From NCBI GenBank assembly GCA_903833055.1, contig CAILDU010000144.1, positions 1 through 34,312 on the forward strand: 34,312 nt of DNA. Reading direction: 5' to 3'. The notes under the pieces were generated by a model. The model searched no databases, was not told the DNA's origin, and worked only from the letters and a program-made list of their open reading frames with translations. Each line of letters begins with the position of its first letter. The stretch's first letter is position 1. Origin of the DNA: an uncultured Verrucomicrobia subdivision 3 bacterium. Its GTDB lineage: Bacteria > Verrucomicrobiota > Verrucomicrobiia > Limisphaerales > UBA11358. The translations under genes were made by a program, and so were the position numbers. Below are positions 1-11,407 of the stretch, one piece after another.

Positions 1-392
1 CTTGGCCGCTACATCTACGCCGTGGGCGGCAGCGAAAGGCGACGGCATTTTCCGGCATCAATGTGAACCGCGTGAAAATCTGGGTCTATGCGCTCGGCGG
101 CGCGCTCGCGGCGGTCGCGGGCTTGATCGTCACCGCGCGGCTCGACGCCGCCGATCCCAAGGCGGGCCTTGGCTACGAACTCGATTCCATCGCGGCGGTC
201 GTCATCGGCGGCACGTCGCTCTCCGGCGGACGCGGCTCGATTCTCGGCACGGTTTTGGGTTGTTTAATTATCGGAGTATTGAACAACGGACTTTTTCTCC
301 TCGACGTTTCGCCGTTTTGGCAGCAAGTGGTGAAAGGTTTTGTGATCCTCGCGGCGGTCGCGGCGGACAAGCTGGGCGCGCGCCGGGAATAA
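1..392 (+). CDS. Sugar ABC transporter permease (RbsC-like), C-terminal fragment with a frameshift
   Basis: This is the end of an inner-membrane permease of the ribose/xylose type (BPD_transp_2 family), which moves a monosaccharide across the membrane with an ATPase and binding protein that lie outside the window. Reading from base 1 gives LGRYIYAVGGSE, the conserved cytoplasmic loop, and then goes out of frame. Reading from base 39 continues with the family sequence (SGINVNRVKIWVYALGG, then the GGTSLSGGRGS loop and a last membrane helix) to a TAA at 390. The two halves join perfectly if one A is added to the AAA run at 35-37, restoring GSEKATAFSG. So either the gene is broken by a one-base deletion or the assembly has an error. 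An ATG at 63 could start a 109-residue remnant, but that would not be a functional permease. It converges with the next gene, 2 bases away. Confidence 0.85.
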   Translation, partial: WPLHLRRGRQRKATAFSGINVNRVKIWVYALGGALAAVAGLIVTARLDAADPKAGLGYELDSIAAVVIGGTSLSGGRGSILGTVLGCLIIGVLNNGLFLLDVSPFWQQVVKGFVILAAVAADKLGARRE

Positions 393-394
393 AA

Positions 395-1663
395 TTATTT
401 CGCCGGCCGTTTGCTCCAGTAATTCGCCAGCACCGAGCCGCTGATGTTCATCCACGGAATGAAGATTGCCGCCGCCAGCCCGACCGTGCCGAGCTTGCCC
501 ATCGCGCTCGCCAGGCCGGACGCCATGCCGCCGTTTTGCAAACCGACTTCAAAGGCAATGCTGCGCGCGGAATTTTTATCGAGTCCCGCGCCTCGGCTCA
601 AAAAGTAGCCGAAGAAATATCCCGCCAGATTGTGCAGCATGGAAGCGACAAACAGCAGCGCGCCGACCTTCAATAAATTATCGCGACCCGAAGCCGTCGT
701 CATCGCTGTAACATAAAGAATGCCGACGATGGCCATCGTCGGCATGAATTTATCCAGACGCGGAAAATATTTCGTCAGCGCGTGATAAACCGTGCCGATG
801 ACGAAGGCGCTTAATAAAAATCCACCAAGGGAAATTGTCGTGAGCGTGTCGGGCGCAAAATTCTGCTGTAAAAGTTGCCAGCCGCCGAAAATCAAAAACG
901 CCAGCCACGCGACGGCCAGCGCGGCGATGGCAAAAACAATTTCCCGTCCGCGCGACGAAGCGTGTTTCAAATAATCATGCAGCAACGCCGCGCCAATCGG
1001 CACGAGCACGATTTTGATGATCTCGACCATCATCTTGAAAAAGCTGACTTCAACCATCGTGCCGGCGAGCAGTTTCATCCAGAGCGGCGTCATGATGGGC
1101 GCAATCATCGTCGTCACCGCCGTGACCGTGACCGACAGCGCAAGATTGGATTTGGCCATGTAAGCCATGACGTTTGACGCGAGTCCGCTCGAACATGAGC
1201 CGATGAGGATGACGCCCGCCGCAATCTCCGGCGGAAAACTAAAAATTTTCACCAGCGAAAATCCCACCAGCGGCATCACCGTGAAATGACAAAAAATTCC
1301 GACGAACACACCGCGCGGCGCTTTCGCCACGCCCGCAAAATCGCGCAAACTCATCTGCGTGCCCATACCGAACATCACCATCTGGATGGCGATGAGCATG
1401 ACCCATTTGTTCTTCATGTCGAAATCGCCGACGTGAAGAAAACTTTGCGGATAAATCATCGCCGCCGCGACGACCGCGATGATCCACGCCGTGAACTGAT
1501 AGCCACGAAAATTTTTGGAGAAGCGAAGCGTAATCGCCAAAGCAACGGTAAGAACAACCAAGGTTGGTTGCCAAATAGCGGAATCATTCATCAACCATGT
1601 TGATGCAACAATGGCAACCGTCAGCAAAATCCAGCCACCATAAACTTTAGCTAACGGATACAT
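395..1663 (-). CDS. BASS-family (bile acid:sodium symporter-like) transporter
   Basis: A 422-residue multi-spanning inner-membrane protein of the BASS/SBF family, which couples uptake of organic anions to sodium. The two crossing-helix signatures are visible: GSCSSGLASNV near residues 155-165 (usually GxxPGG..SN) and EVGLQNGGMAS at 372-382, where the E, Q and N are the usual sodium ligands. It is longer than the common 300-330 residue members because of about 75 extra N-terminal residues forming two or three additional helices. It is the last gene of the minus-strand operon and begins 33 bases after the racemase-fold gene. The context suggests the substrate is a sugar acid or oxo-acid handled by the kinase and RuBisCO-like protein; that is inference, since family members also carry pyruvate, pantothenate or sterols. 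Confidence 0.88.
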   Translation of the reverse strand: MYPLAKVYGGWILLTVAIVASTWLMNDSAIWQPTLVVLTVALAITLRFSKNFRGYQFTAWIIAVVAAAMIYPQSFLHVGDFDMKNKWVMLIAIQMVMFGMGTQMSLRDFAGVAKAPRGVFVGIFCHFTVMPLVGFSLVKIFSFPPEIAAGVILIGSCSSGLASNVMAYMAKSNLALSVTVTAVTTMIAPIMTPLWMKLLAGTMVEVSFFKMMVEIIKIVLVPIGAALLHDYLKHASSRGREIVFAIAALAVAWLAFLIFGGWQLLQQNFAPDTLTTISLGGFLLSAFVIGTVYHALTKYFPRLDKFMPTMAIVGILYVTAMTTASGRDNLLKVGALLFVASMLHNLAGYFFGYFLSRGAGLDKNSARSIAFEVGLQNGGMASGLASAMGKLGTVGLAAAIFIPWMNISGSVLANYWSKRPAK

Positions 1664-1696
1664 TTTGAATTCGTGAAAATTAGTGCAATTCGTGTC

Positions 1697-2356
1697 TCAC
1701 AAAACTGTCGCCAGATAATCCACCGCGATTCCCGGACTCGCCAGAATCGGCACGCGTTTATCTTCCGCCGACAATGTTTCGACCACCCGCGCCATCGAAG
1801 CCTGCGCCAGCACAATCACATCCACTTGCTGCGACAATTCTTTCAGCGCCGCCGCCACTTTCGCGTCATGCGTTGCGCCGTCACCGGCCATCAACGCTTC
1901 AAACGCGCCTTCGACGAGCTTGGAAGTAAGTTCAATTTTCTTTTCGGCTAACGCGGCGCGGCGTTCAATTAATTCCGCCGTCGGTTCGAGCGTTGTGGAA
2001 AGCGTGGCGACGACGCCAATTTTTTTGCCAGCGGCCACGGCTTTGTCCGCCATCGGCAAATCCACGCGCAGCACGGGCGTGGGAATCCCTTTTGCGCCCG
2101 CTTCAACCGCCAGCCCGATGGACGAGCATGTGACCATAATGTAATCCGCACCGGCATAAGCCGCCGATGTCAGATAGCCCGCCACGCGCATTTCGATGGT
2201 CGGAGTGATACGCCCCGCCTCGCGGATGCCGCGCACCAGCGAATCATCCACGATATTGAAGACCTCCACGTTCGGTAATTTCTCTTTGCACAGCGCCGCG
2301 AACACCGGCACGAGCGTGGCCGACGTGTGAACCAATCCAAGTCGTTTTTTCTTCAT
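1697..2356 (-). CDS. Asp/Glu/hydantoin racemase-fold protein with one catalytic cysteine
   Basis: A 219-residue cytoplasmic protein of the aspartate/glutamate/hydantoin racemase superfamily. The first half-site is present (MVTCSS, Cys77), as is the family loop IGVVATLSTTLEPT at 113-126. The position where the second catalytic cysteine is expected reads VLAQASMAR (183-190), with no cysteine. Two-base racemization is therefore unlikely, and a one-cysteine or cysteine-independent reaction (decarboxylase, isomerase or lyase, as known for arylmalonate decarboxylase and maleate isomerase relatives) is more plausible. The start at 2356 is chosen because its ATG overlaps the TGA of the kinase gene (ATGA), which implies translational coupling. 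A longer frame to 2464 would run deep into the kinase. Its partners suggest action on a carboxylated sugar intermediate, but the reaction cannot be read from the sequence. Confidence 0.82.
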   Translation of the reverse strand: MKKKRLGLVHTSATLVPVFAALCKEKLPNVEVFNIVDDSLVRGIREAGRITPTIEMRVAGYLTSAAYAGADYIMVTCSSIGLAVEAGAKGIPTPVLRVDLPMADKAVAAGKKIGVVATLSTTLEPTAELIERRAALAEKKIELTSKLVEGAFEALMAGDGATHDAKVAAALKELSQQVDVIVLAQASMARVVETLSAEDKRVPILASPGIAVDYLATVL

Positions 2357-3714
2357 GAATTTCCTTTGAGCACAGTTTGAAAATAATTTTCCGCACCAAC
2401 CTGTCCGCCCTTGAAAACAACTTCCATTTTGTCCACCGGCGAATTTGGCGCGTGCGCCCGACACAGCGGCGCGCCCGGCGTCAGCGACGCAATCATTTCC
2501 AACGCCTCAATTCCCAATGCCCGCGCGGCGAAACTCGACGTGTCGCCGCCCGCGATGACCAGACGTTGAACTTTGGCTTGCGCCAGCGCGCGGCGCAAAA
2601 CTTTGCCCAGCGCCGTGCCGAGAATCTTGGCGCTGTTGTTTTTCAGCTTCGCCACGATGTGTTTGTCCGAACCGCTTTTCGTCGTGTGGACAATCACGCT
2701 ACGTCCGCTTTGCAGAAATTTTATTACCGTATTTGTGGCGCGCTGGATTTCCGTGCGGGAATTTTTTGCCGCCAGTTTTTCAGAGTTCAAAGCGACTTCA
2801 ACAAAGCCGTGCTTCAACACCCACGCGATTTGCCCGCTCGTCACCGGCGAACAACTGCCGGAGCCGACCAGGATTTGTTTTGTAGGAGACGAGGGAACGA
2901 GCCTCATTTTTCCCAACTTTAATTTAAGACTCCTCACGTCGTCTCCGACAGACCAAAACTTCGCCAGCGCGGTTTCAATTCCTGACGAACCCACTGAAAA
3001 CAAAGGTCGTTTTGCAGCCGCATATTTTTCAAGCACACCGCCGATGCGTGCAAGCTGTTCGGTGGTCAACGCGTCAAATAAAACTACGTCCGGCTTTTCG
3101 GCGAGAGTTTTTTGGAGCGCGGAGTGGCATTCGTTTTCCGGCAGCGCAACTTTTAGGATGTCGAATAGCGCAATTTTCTTGTTCGTCTGCTGCGACAAAT
3201 GCAGCCGCAAATCCGCCTCGGTCATCGGTGTAATCGGATGTTTGCTGATAGACGGATGACAGTCGAGTCGGTGAATCGCGCCGGTGCTGCCGATGCCGTA
3301 GCGCGCGAAGTGCTGGCCAAAAACCGTGTAACGTCCAAGCGCGGGCGCTGCGACAAGCAACGGAATAAATTTTGCCGGAAAAATGTTTGCCGCCACATCC
3401 AGCGCGCAGCCAATGCTGCCAATCTTCGGCGACGAATCAAACGTGGAGCAGACTTTGTAGTGAACATGCCGCGCGCCGAGTTTCTTGAACGCGAGTAATG
3501 CAGGTTTGAGTTCGCGTTTCAATGCGTCCGGTGCGAGCGAACGCGTTTTGCCAGCGATGCCGATGGCTTGCAATCCGGGAAACTTCTTCAACTGCGCGGG
3601 CGTGGGCGGCTGGATAAAAAGTGTCGTGCGGATGCCCGCGAGCGTGAGTTGCTCCAGCGCATCCGTCGAGCCGGTGAAATCGTCGCCGTAAAATGTGAGA
3701 AGCAGTTTGCTCAT
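2353..3714 (-). CDS. Four-carbon acid sugar kinase family protein (DUF1537)
   Basis: A 453-residue cytoplasmic kinase with the two-domain DUF1537 architecture. The N-terminal substrate domain begins with FYGDDFTGSTD (8-18) and includes KVCSTFDSSPKIGSIG (87-102). The C-terminal nucleotide domain shows GSGSCSP (284-290), AGGDTS (388-393), PGAPLC (413-418) and FKGGQVGAENYF (434-445). Known members phosphorylate C4-C5 acid sugars and their 3-oxo forms at the terminal hydroxyl (erythronate, threonate, 3-oxo-tetronate, 3-oxo-isoapionate), preparing them for decarboxylation. The ATG at 3714 shares one base with the TGA of the upstream RuBisCO-like gene (TGATG), so the two are translationally coupled. 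A TTG one codon earlier is possible but less likely. The pairing points to a phosphorylated 3-oxo acid as the shared intermediate. Confidence 0.88.
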   Translation of the reverse strand: MSKLLLTFYGDDFTGSTDALEQLTLAGIRTTLFIQPPTPAQLKKFPGLQAIGIAGKTRSLAPDALKRELKPALLAFKKLGARHVHYKVCSTFDSSPKIGSIGCALDVAANIFPAKFIPLLVAAPALGRYTVFGQHFARYGIGSTGAIHRLDCHPSISKHPITPMTEADLRLHLSQQTNKKIALFDILKVALPENECHSALQKTLAEKPDVVLFDALTTEQLARIGGVLEKYAAAKRPLFSVGSSGIETALAKFWSVGDDVRSLKLKLGKMRLVPSSPTKQILVGSGSCSPVTSGQIAWVLKHGFVEVALNSEKLAAKNSRTEIQRATNTVIKFLQSGRSVIVHTTKSGSDKHIVAKLKNNSAKILGTALGKVLRRALAQAKVQRLVIAGGDTSSFAARALGIEALEMIASLTPGAPLCRAHAPNSPVDKMEVVFKGGQVGAENYFQTVLKGNS

Positions 3715-4961
3715 CAACTCTTCGCGCCAAATTTTTCCACGGACTTTTGGAGTTCAGGATATTTCGCCGCCGCCTGCTCCATCGTCAAACCTTCGACCGC
3801 TGCTTCCCACCATTTTTGGAGCGAGCGCACGCCCGCCGCCGGGCCGTCCGGATGCGCCATGATGCCACCGCCCGCCATGTAAAGCAGGTCAACAGTCTTC
3901 GTGCGGCGAAAAGTTTCACAAGCTTGTCCACCCCATTGACCGGATGAAACAACGGGCAACACCGACATTCCACCGAGCAGCGGCTTGGCGCAGGCTTCCA
4001 TCGAGCGCACCACGGAATCGTCGCTCTCCCAGAATTTATTCGCGATGCCGTTGACGTGAATTTGATCCACGCCCGCGAGTCGCCAGAGTTTTTGATACGC
4101 AGGAAATTCGATGCCCAGCAGCGGATGCCGGTTCAACATTCCCCAGCCGTTGCGGTGACCATGAATTGCCAGCGCGCCGTTATCGCAAATTTTTTTCGCG
4201 CCCGCGAGACCGACGCTGTTCAGCGAAATCATCGCGCACGTTCCGCCTGCCAAAACAATTTTTTCATAATGCCGCTGCATCGTGTCCATTTCATCGCTGA
4301 TGTTAAACGCATGCATCACCTTCTTGCCGGTGCGGTCAGCATGATCGTTGATGACGCGCATGATGGCATCCACACGCGCGTCAAACGGCGAGTGCGGTGG
4401 ATTGGCCATCAACTCGTCGTCCTTGATGAAATCAATTCCCGCTTCGGCCAACACTTTTACCAGCTCCGCCGTCTGCTGCGGCGACATACCAATGCTCGGC
4501 TTGATGATCGTGCCAATGAGCGGACGATTTTCCACGCCGGTCAATTTTCGCGTTCCCGCGACGCCAAATTTCGATCCGCGAAAATATTTGGCAAATGACA
4601 GCGGCAATTCCACGTCCATCAGTTTCAGCCCAGTGAACGCAGTGATTTCGTAGAGGTTGCCCTGAATTGTCGAAACGAGCGCGGGCAAATTGTAACCCAT
4701 GTTTTCCAACGACCACGACACGAGGATTTCCGCCCGCTGAAATTTTCCTGAAGCTGATTTTGCGCCCGGCAAACTCGGCACGGTGACGCTTTCATGCAGC
4801 GTGATTTTTTCCACGCGCGCGGCGAAGCGTTGTTTCAATTCTTCCGTCTCACCCGGCACGGCGACAAAAGTTCCCGACGATTGCTCGCCCGCGAGCGTGG
4901 CGGCGGCTTTTTCCACAGCCAGCGGCGTTTCGATGAGATATGTGGCAACGATTCTTTCCAT
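3714..4961 (-). CDS. RuBisCO-like protein (form IV large-subunit superfamily)
   Basis: A 415-residue protein of the RuBisCO large-subunit superfamily. Retained RuBisCO features are IIKPSIG (Lys154, equivalent of K175), DFIKDDE (Lys180 for carbamylation, Asp182 and Glu183 as Mg ligands; K201/D203/E204), HGHR (His269, Arg270; H294/R295), DQIHVNG (His302; H327) and Lys309 (K334). Changed positions are K177 to Ser156, H298 to Trp273 and the SGG phosphate loop to SGQ (340-342), so it is not a CO2-fixing enzyme. Form IV proteins act as enolases, isomerases, or decarboxylases/transcarboxylase-hydrolases of 3-oxo-isoapionate-4-phosphate in D-apiose catabolism; the coupled DUF1537 kinase favours the last role. 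Methionine-salvage enolase is the main alternative, but no salvage genes are nearby. The ATG at 4961 is preferred because the family fold begins at MERIVATYLIETP; the 86-codon upstream extension (frame to 5219) overlaps lacZ and looks non-coding. Confidence 0.9.
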   Translation of the reverse strand: MERIVATYLIETPLAVEKAAATLAGEQSSGTFVAVPGETEELKQRFAARVEKITLHESVTVPSLPGAKSASGKFQRAEILVSWSLENMGYNLPALVSTIQGNLYEITAFTGLKLMDVELPLSFAKYFRGSKFGVAGTRKLTGVENRPLIGTIIKPSIGMSPQQTAELVKVLAEAGIDFIKDDELMANPPHSPFDARVDAIMRVINDHADRTGKKVMHAFNISDEMDTMQRHYEKIVLAGGTCAMISLNSVGLAGAKKICDNGALAIHGHRNGWGMLNRHPLLGIEFPAYQKLWRLAGVDQIHVNGIANKFWESDDSVVRSMEACAKPLLGGMSVLPVVSSGQWGGQACETFRRTKTVDLLYMAGGGIMAHPDGPAAGVRSLQKWWEAAVEGLTMEQAAAKYPELQKSVEKFGAKS

Positions 4962-5011
4962 GCTCGGATTGGTTTGAGTGTGCCGCTTTCTTGTAGCGAA
5001 TCCAAGCTTGA

Positions 5012-8413
<3,402 letters not shown>

Positions 8414-8428
8414 AATGCGCTTTGGTTT

Positions 8429-9250
8429 TTATCCGCGCAAGCCAACCATTTGCATCAAGCGGTCCGTTTGCGTGTAAGCTTCCGTGACCCATTCGACAAT
8501 ACGTTTTGGGTCGGGCGAATATTCCAGTTCAATGGAAACCACGCCGTCAATTTTCAATTCCTTGATGGCTTGCAGATACGGCTCGAACTTCACAATGCCG
8601 CGTCCGGGCGGAAGATCGCCGTGAACTTTGCCATCACAATCGCTGATATGAACGTGGATGGCTTTACCTTTCAATTTTTTCAAATCCAGCGGACTGCTGT
8701 CGGACAGCACCAGATGACTTACGTCAATGTTTGCGCGCACACGCGGATGTTTGCAATCGTTCACGAAGCGCACCATCTCGTCAATGTTGTTGAGCAAACT
8801 CAAGCGGAACGGTTCAAGTTCGAGCGCGATATCCACGTTCTTCTTTGCGGCATAATCGCCAATTTCGCGGCACGTCTCGACGGCCCATTGCCATTGCACG
8901 GCGGGCGGAATGACTTCGCGCTGCCAGATATATTCGCCGAGCACGAGCAGGATATTTTTCGCGCCAAACTCGGCGGCGAGGTCAACGAACTTTTTGCAAC
9001 GCGCGACGTGAAAGGCGCGAACCGGATCGTTGAAATCAATCAGTCCGGTGGCAACGACAACGAGCGAAATGATGGGCAAATTTTCTTTGGCGCAGGTGCG
9101 CGCGATGAGCAGCTTTTCCTTTTTGGAAAGCGTCATCGCTTCCGTGAAGATGTCCACGGAGTCGAAACCGATTTTGGCGATGTGTTTGAGGCCGGTGGCG
9201 GTGTCCACGCCGGCTTGACCAAACGCGCTGTTGATGATGCCGAGTTTCAT
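8429..9250 (-). CDS. Sugar phosphate isomerase/epimerase family TIM-barrel protein
   Basis: A 273-residue xylose-isomerase-like TIM barrel (AP endonuclease 2 superfamily). Likely metal and catalytic residues are Glu144 or Glu146 in IALELEPF, Asp176 and His179 in ANIDVSHL, His199/His201 in HVHISDCDG and Glu241 in SIELEYS, the pattern of ketose 3-epimerases and inosose or sugar isomerases. The substrate is a free or phosphorylated ketose or cyclitol and cannot be fixed from sequence. It is the last gene of the operon that begins with the desaturase-Rieske-reductase fusion, starting 21 bases after the epimerase-dehydrogenase fusion. Gfo/Idh dehydrogenases and TIM-barrel isomerases commonly act in succession in inositol, rhizopine and rare-sugar pathways. 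Confidence 0.88.
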   Translation of the reverse strand: MKLGIINSAFGQAGVDTATGLKHIAKIGFDSVDIFTEAMTLSKKEKLLIARTCAKENLPIISLVVVATGLIDFNDPVRAFHVARCKKFVDLAAEFGAKNILLVLGEYIWQREVIPPAVQWQWAVETCREIGDYAAKKNVDIALELEPFRLSLLNNIDEMVRFVNDCKHPRVRANIDVSHLVLSDSSPLDLKKLKGKAIHVHISDCDGKVHGDLPPGRGIVKFEPYLQAIKELKIDGVVSIELEYSPDPKRIVEWVTEAYTQTDRLMQMVGLRG

Positions 9251-9271
9251 GGTTGTGTAATTTAGTTTTGG

Positions 9272-11407
9272 TTAAGAAATAATTTCCGAAATTTTCACCG
9301 CACGTTTTTGCTCCGCGCTCAAATACGCCGCGTCCACGAGTGCCATGGTTTTCAAATTATCGCGTCCGCTGATGGCCGGTTCTTTGCCGGTTTCGAGCGC
9401 AACCAGCAATTGGCCCATAGTTCCAGCGAAGGCGTCAGGAAACCAACTTCCACTCCATTTCGGTTCGTGAAAAGCTTTGTCACCTTTGCTCGCGTAGCGA
9501 ATTGTTGAAGCGCTCGTGTAAGGATCTTTGCACCAGCCGAGATCGCCGATGGCCAAGCCATTCAAACCTTCGATACGCCATTTGATGCCGATGTCGCCGA
9601 GACAATTTTCTTTCGCTGGACCAGTCCAAGTATCATCAATCGCCACGCAGCGCAGGCCGTTCGTGTATTCCAAAATATAAGTGCAAATGCCATCCGTATG
9701 CGGAAACTTCGTGCGCGGGTCGGGGCGCGTGCTGCAAAAAATATTTTCCGGATCGCCGAACCAATAGCGAAAGCAGTCAATGTGATGAATGGACATCACG
9801 CGCAACGTGACCCAGCCGAGTTCCGCCTGCCACGGCATCCAATGCGGAATTCCACGCATGTCAATCGTCGCGAAAACCGGTTCGCCAATCGTGCCGTTCG
9901 TGAGCAACGTTTTTCCGGCGCGCACCGACTGGTCGTAACGCATGTTCTGGTTCACGGCGAGCACGATACCAGCGCGCTCGCAAAGCTGGACAGCTTCGAG
10001 CGCCTCGGTGTAATTCATGCCCAAAGGTTTTTGTGCGAGAATGCCTTTGACGGTTTTGCGTTCGCACGCGGCTTTGATGAGCGCAAGCTGCGCGTTCGGC
10101 GGCACGGCGATGTCGAGAACCTCGATGGATTTGTCGTCGAGCAACTGTTCATAGCTGTCGTAAACTTTCGGAATGGCGTGGCGCGCGGCAACCTTCGCCG
10201 CATTTTCCCGCGAACGCGACGCAATGGCGACCGGATTGAAACCAGCCTTGCGATAGCTCACGAGATGGCAATCGCTCACGATGAAGCCGCTGCCGAGAAT
10301 GCCGATGCGGAAATCTTTTTTCGACGGCAACGACGGATGAATGTTTAGGTCGATGTGGTGAAAATTTTTTGGTTTCGCGGTGGAGAATTTATGCACGGTT
10401 GTTTGGCGATATGTCACGCCCGGACGCAACACGATGTTGCCGAGTTGCGGCGCGTTCACGCCATTTGGATAGTTTTCACATTCCAGACAAAGCGCCGTGT
10501 GCTGACCGTAACTTCGCCCAGATTTTCCCGTCAAAGTGCCATCAAGCGAAACGCCGGTGTAAAGTTGCAGGCACGGCTCGGTGCTGGAGATTTCCATCAC
10601 GCGACCGCTGTGCGGATCAAAAAGTTTGGCAACCCGCGCAAGTTCGGAATTTTCGCGGCGAATAAAATAAACATCACCGTGATTTTTCCAGAGACCGGGC
10701 AACGCCTCGCCAATGCTTTTGGCGCGGGTGAAATCGTTGGCGTGACCGGCAACCGATTCGCGGCGGTCAAGCAGCGTCATTGTTTCGTCAGCGGGCACAA
10801 AATCGTCTGCGAAGATTTGTAAAATATGGTCGTCAATGCGTCCGCTGCCTTCGCCCGCCAGATTGAAATAAGAATGATTGGTTAGATTCAACGGCGTGGC
10901 TTGGTCGGCGATAGCTTCGTATTCAGTCACAAATTCATTCGCATCCGTCAGCGAGTAAGTGACGCTGGCTTGGACGTTTCCCGGATAACCTTCTTCGTCA
11001 GCGGGAGAAAGATAACTCAAGCGCAGCCGTTCTTTTCCATCTGAAATTATTTCCGCGCGCCAGACCCGTTTGTCAAAACCAACCGAGCCACCGTGGAGGT
11101 GATTCGGCGGATTGTTGACCGCAAGCGAATAGCTTTTTCCATCCAGAGAAAAATTTCCATGCGTTAATCTTCCGGCGACGCGGCCGGTGATGCAGCCGAA
11201 ATACGGATGGCCAGCGAGGTATTGTTCCAAGTTGTCGAAGCCGAGAACCACATCATCCATGCGACCATTTTTATCTGGAATATGGAGTTGCGTAACGATG
11301 CCGCCGTAAGTAATAACCTTGAGAACAAGCCCGTTGGTATTGGTCAAAGTGTATTCGTCAATGCGCTCGCCCGCCGGTATTTTTCCGAATGCACGTTGCT
11401 GAATCAT
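9272..11407 (-). CDS. Fusion of aldose 1-epimerase (GalM-like) and Gfo/Idh/MocA dehydrogenase
   Basis: A 711-residue cytoplasmic fusion. Residues 1-342 are a complete aldose 1-epimerase: NPPNHLHGG (His105), NLTNHSYFNLAG (His178) and the catalytic glutamate in CLECENYPNG (Glu309), ending with the usual LRPGVTYRQTTVHKF. Residues 343-365 are a short linker that resembles the N-terminus of stand-alone dehydrogenases of this group. From 366 the Rossmann fold begins (FRIGILGSGFI), with the Gfo/Idh lysine motif AQKPLG (Lys460) and His541/His542 in the C-terminal alpha/beta domain. The epimerase would supply one anomer and the dehydrogenase oxidise it with NAD(P). The start ATG overlaps the TGA of the preceding gene (ATGA). 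Loss of a stop between two adjacent genes is the simplest origin; a sequencing error is possible but would have to remove a stop without shifting the frame. Confidence 0.88.
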   Translation of the reverse strand: MIQQRAFGKIPAGERIDEYTLTNTNGLVLKVITYGGIVTQLHIPDKNGRMDDVVLGFDNLEQYLAGHPYFGCITGRVAGRLTHGNFSLDGKSYSLAVNNPPNHLHGGSVGFDKRVWRAEIISDGKERLRLSYLSPADEEGYPGNVQASVTYSLTDANEFVTEYEAIADQATPLNLTNHSYFNLAGEGSGRIDDHILQIFADDFVPADETMTLLDRRESVAGHANDFTRAKSIGEALPGLWKNHGDVYFIRRENSELARVAKLFDPHSGRVMEISSTEPCLQLYTGVSLDGTLTGKSGRSYGQHTALCLECENYPNGVNAPQLGNIVLRPGVTYRQTTVHKFSTAKPKNFHHIDLNIHPSLPSKKDFRIGILGSGFIVSDCHLVSYRKAGFNPVAIASRSRENAAKVAARHAIPKVYDSYEQLLDDKSIEVLDIAVPPNAQLALIKAACERKTVKGILAQKPLGMNYTEALEAVQLCERAGIVLAVNQNMRYDQSVRAGKTLLTNGTIGEPVFATIDMRGIPHWMPWQAELGWVTLRVMSIHHIDCFRYWFGDPENIFCSTRPDPRTKFPHTDGICTYILEYTNGLRCVAIDDTWTGPAKENCLGDIGIKWRIEGLNGLAIGDLGWCKDPYTSASTIRYASKGDKAFHEPKWSGSWFPDAFAGTMGQLLVALETGKEPAISGRDNLKTMALVDAAYLSAEQKRAVKISEIIS

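Noticed and set aside
8450-9265. 271-residue open frame opposite the sugar isomerase gene
   Set aside because: It mirrors a well-supported TIM-barrel gene, has Arg/His/Asn-rich composition typical of antisense frames in GC-biased codons, and shows no family motif.
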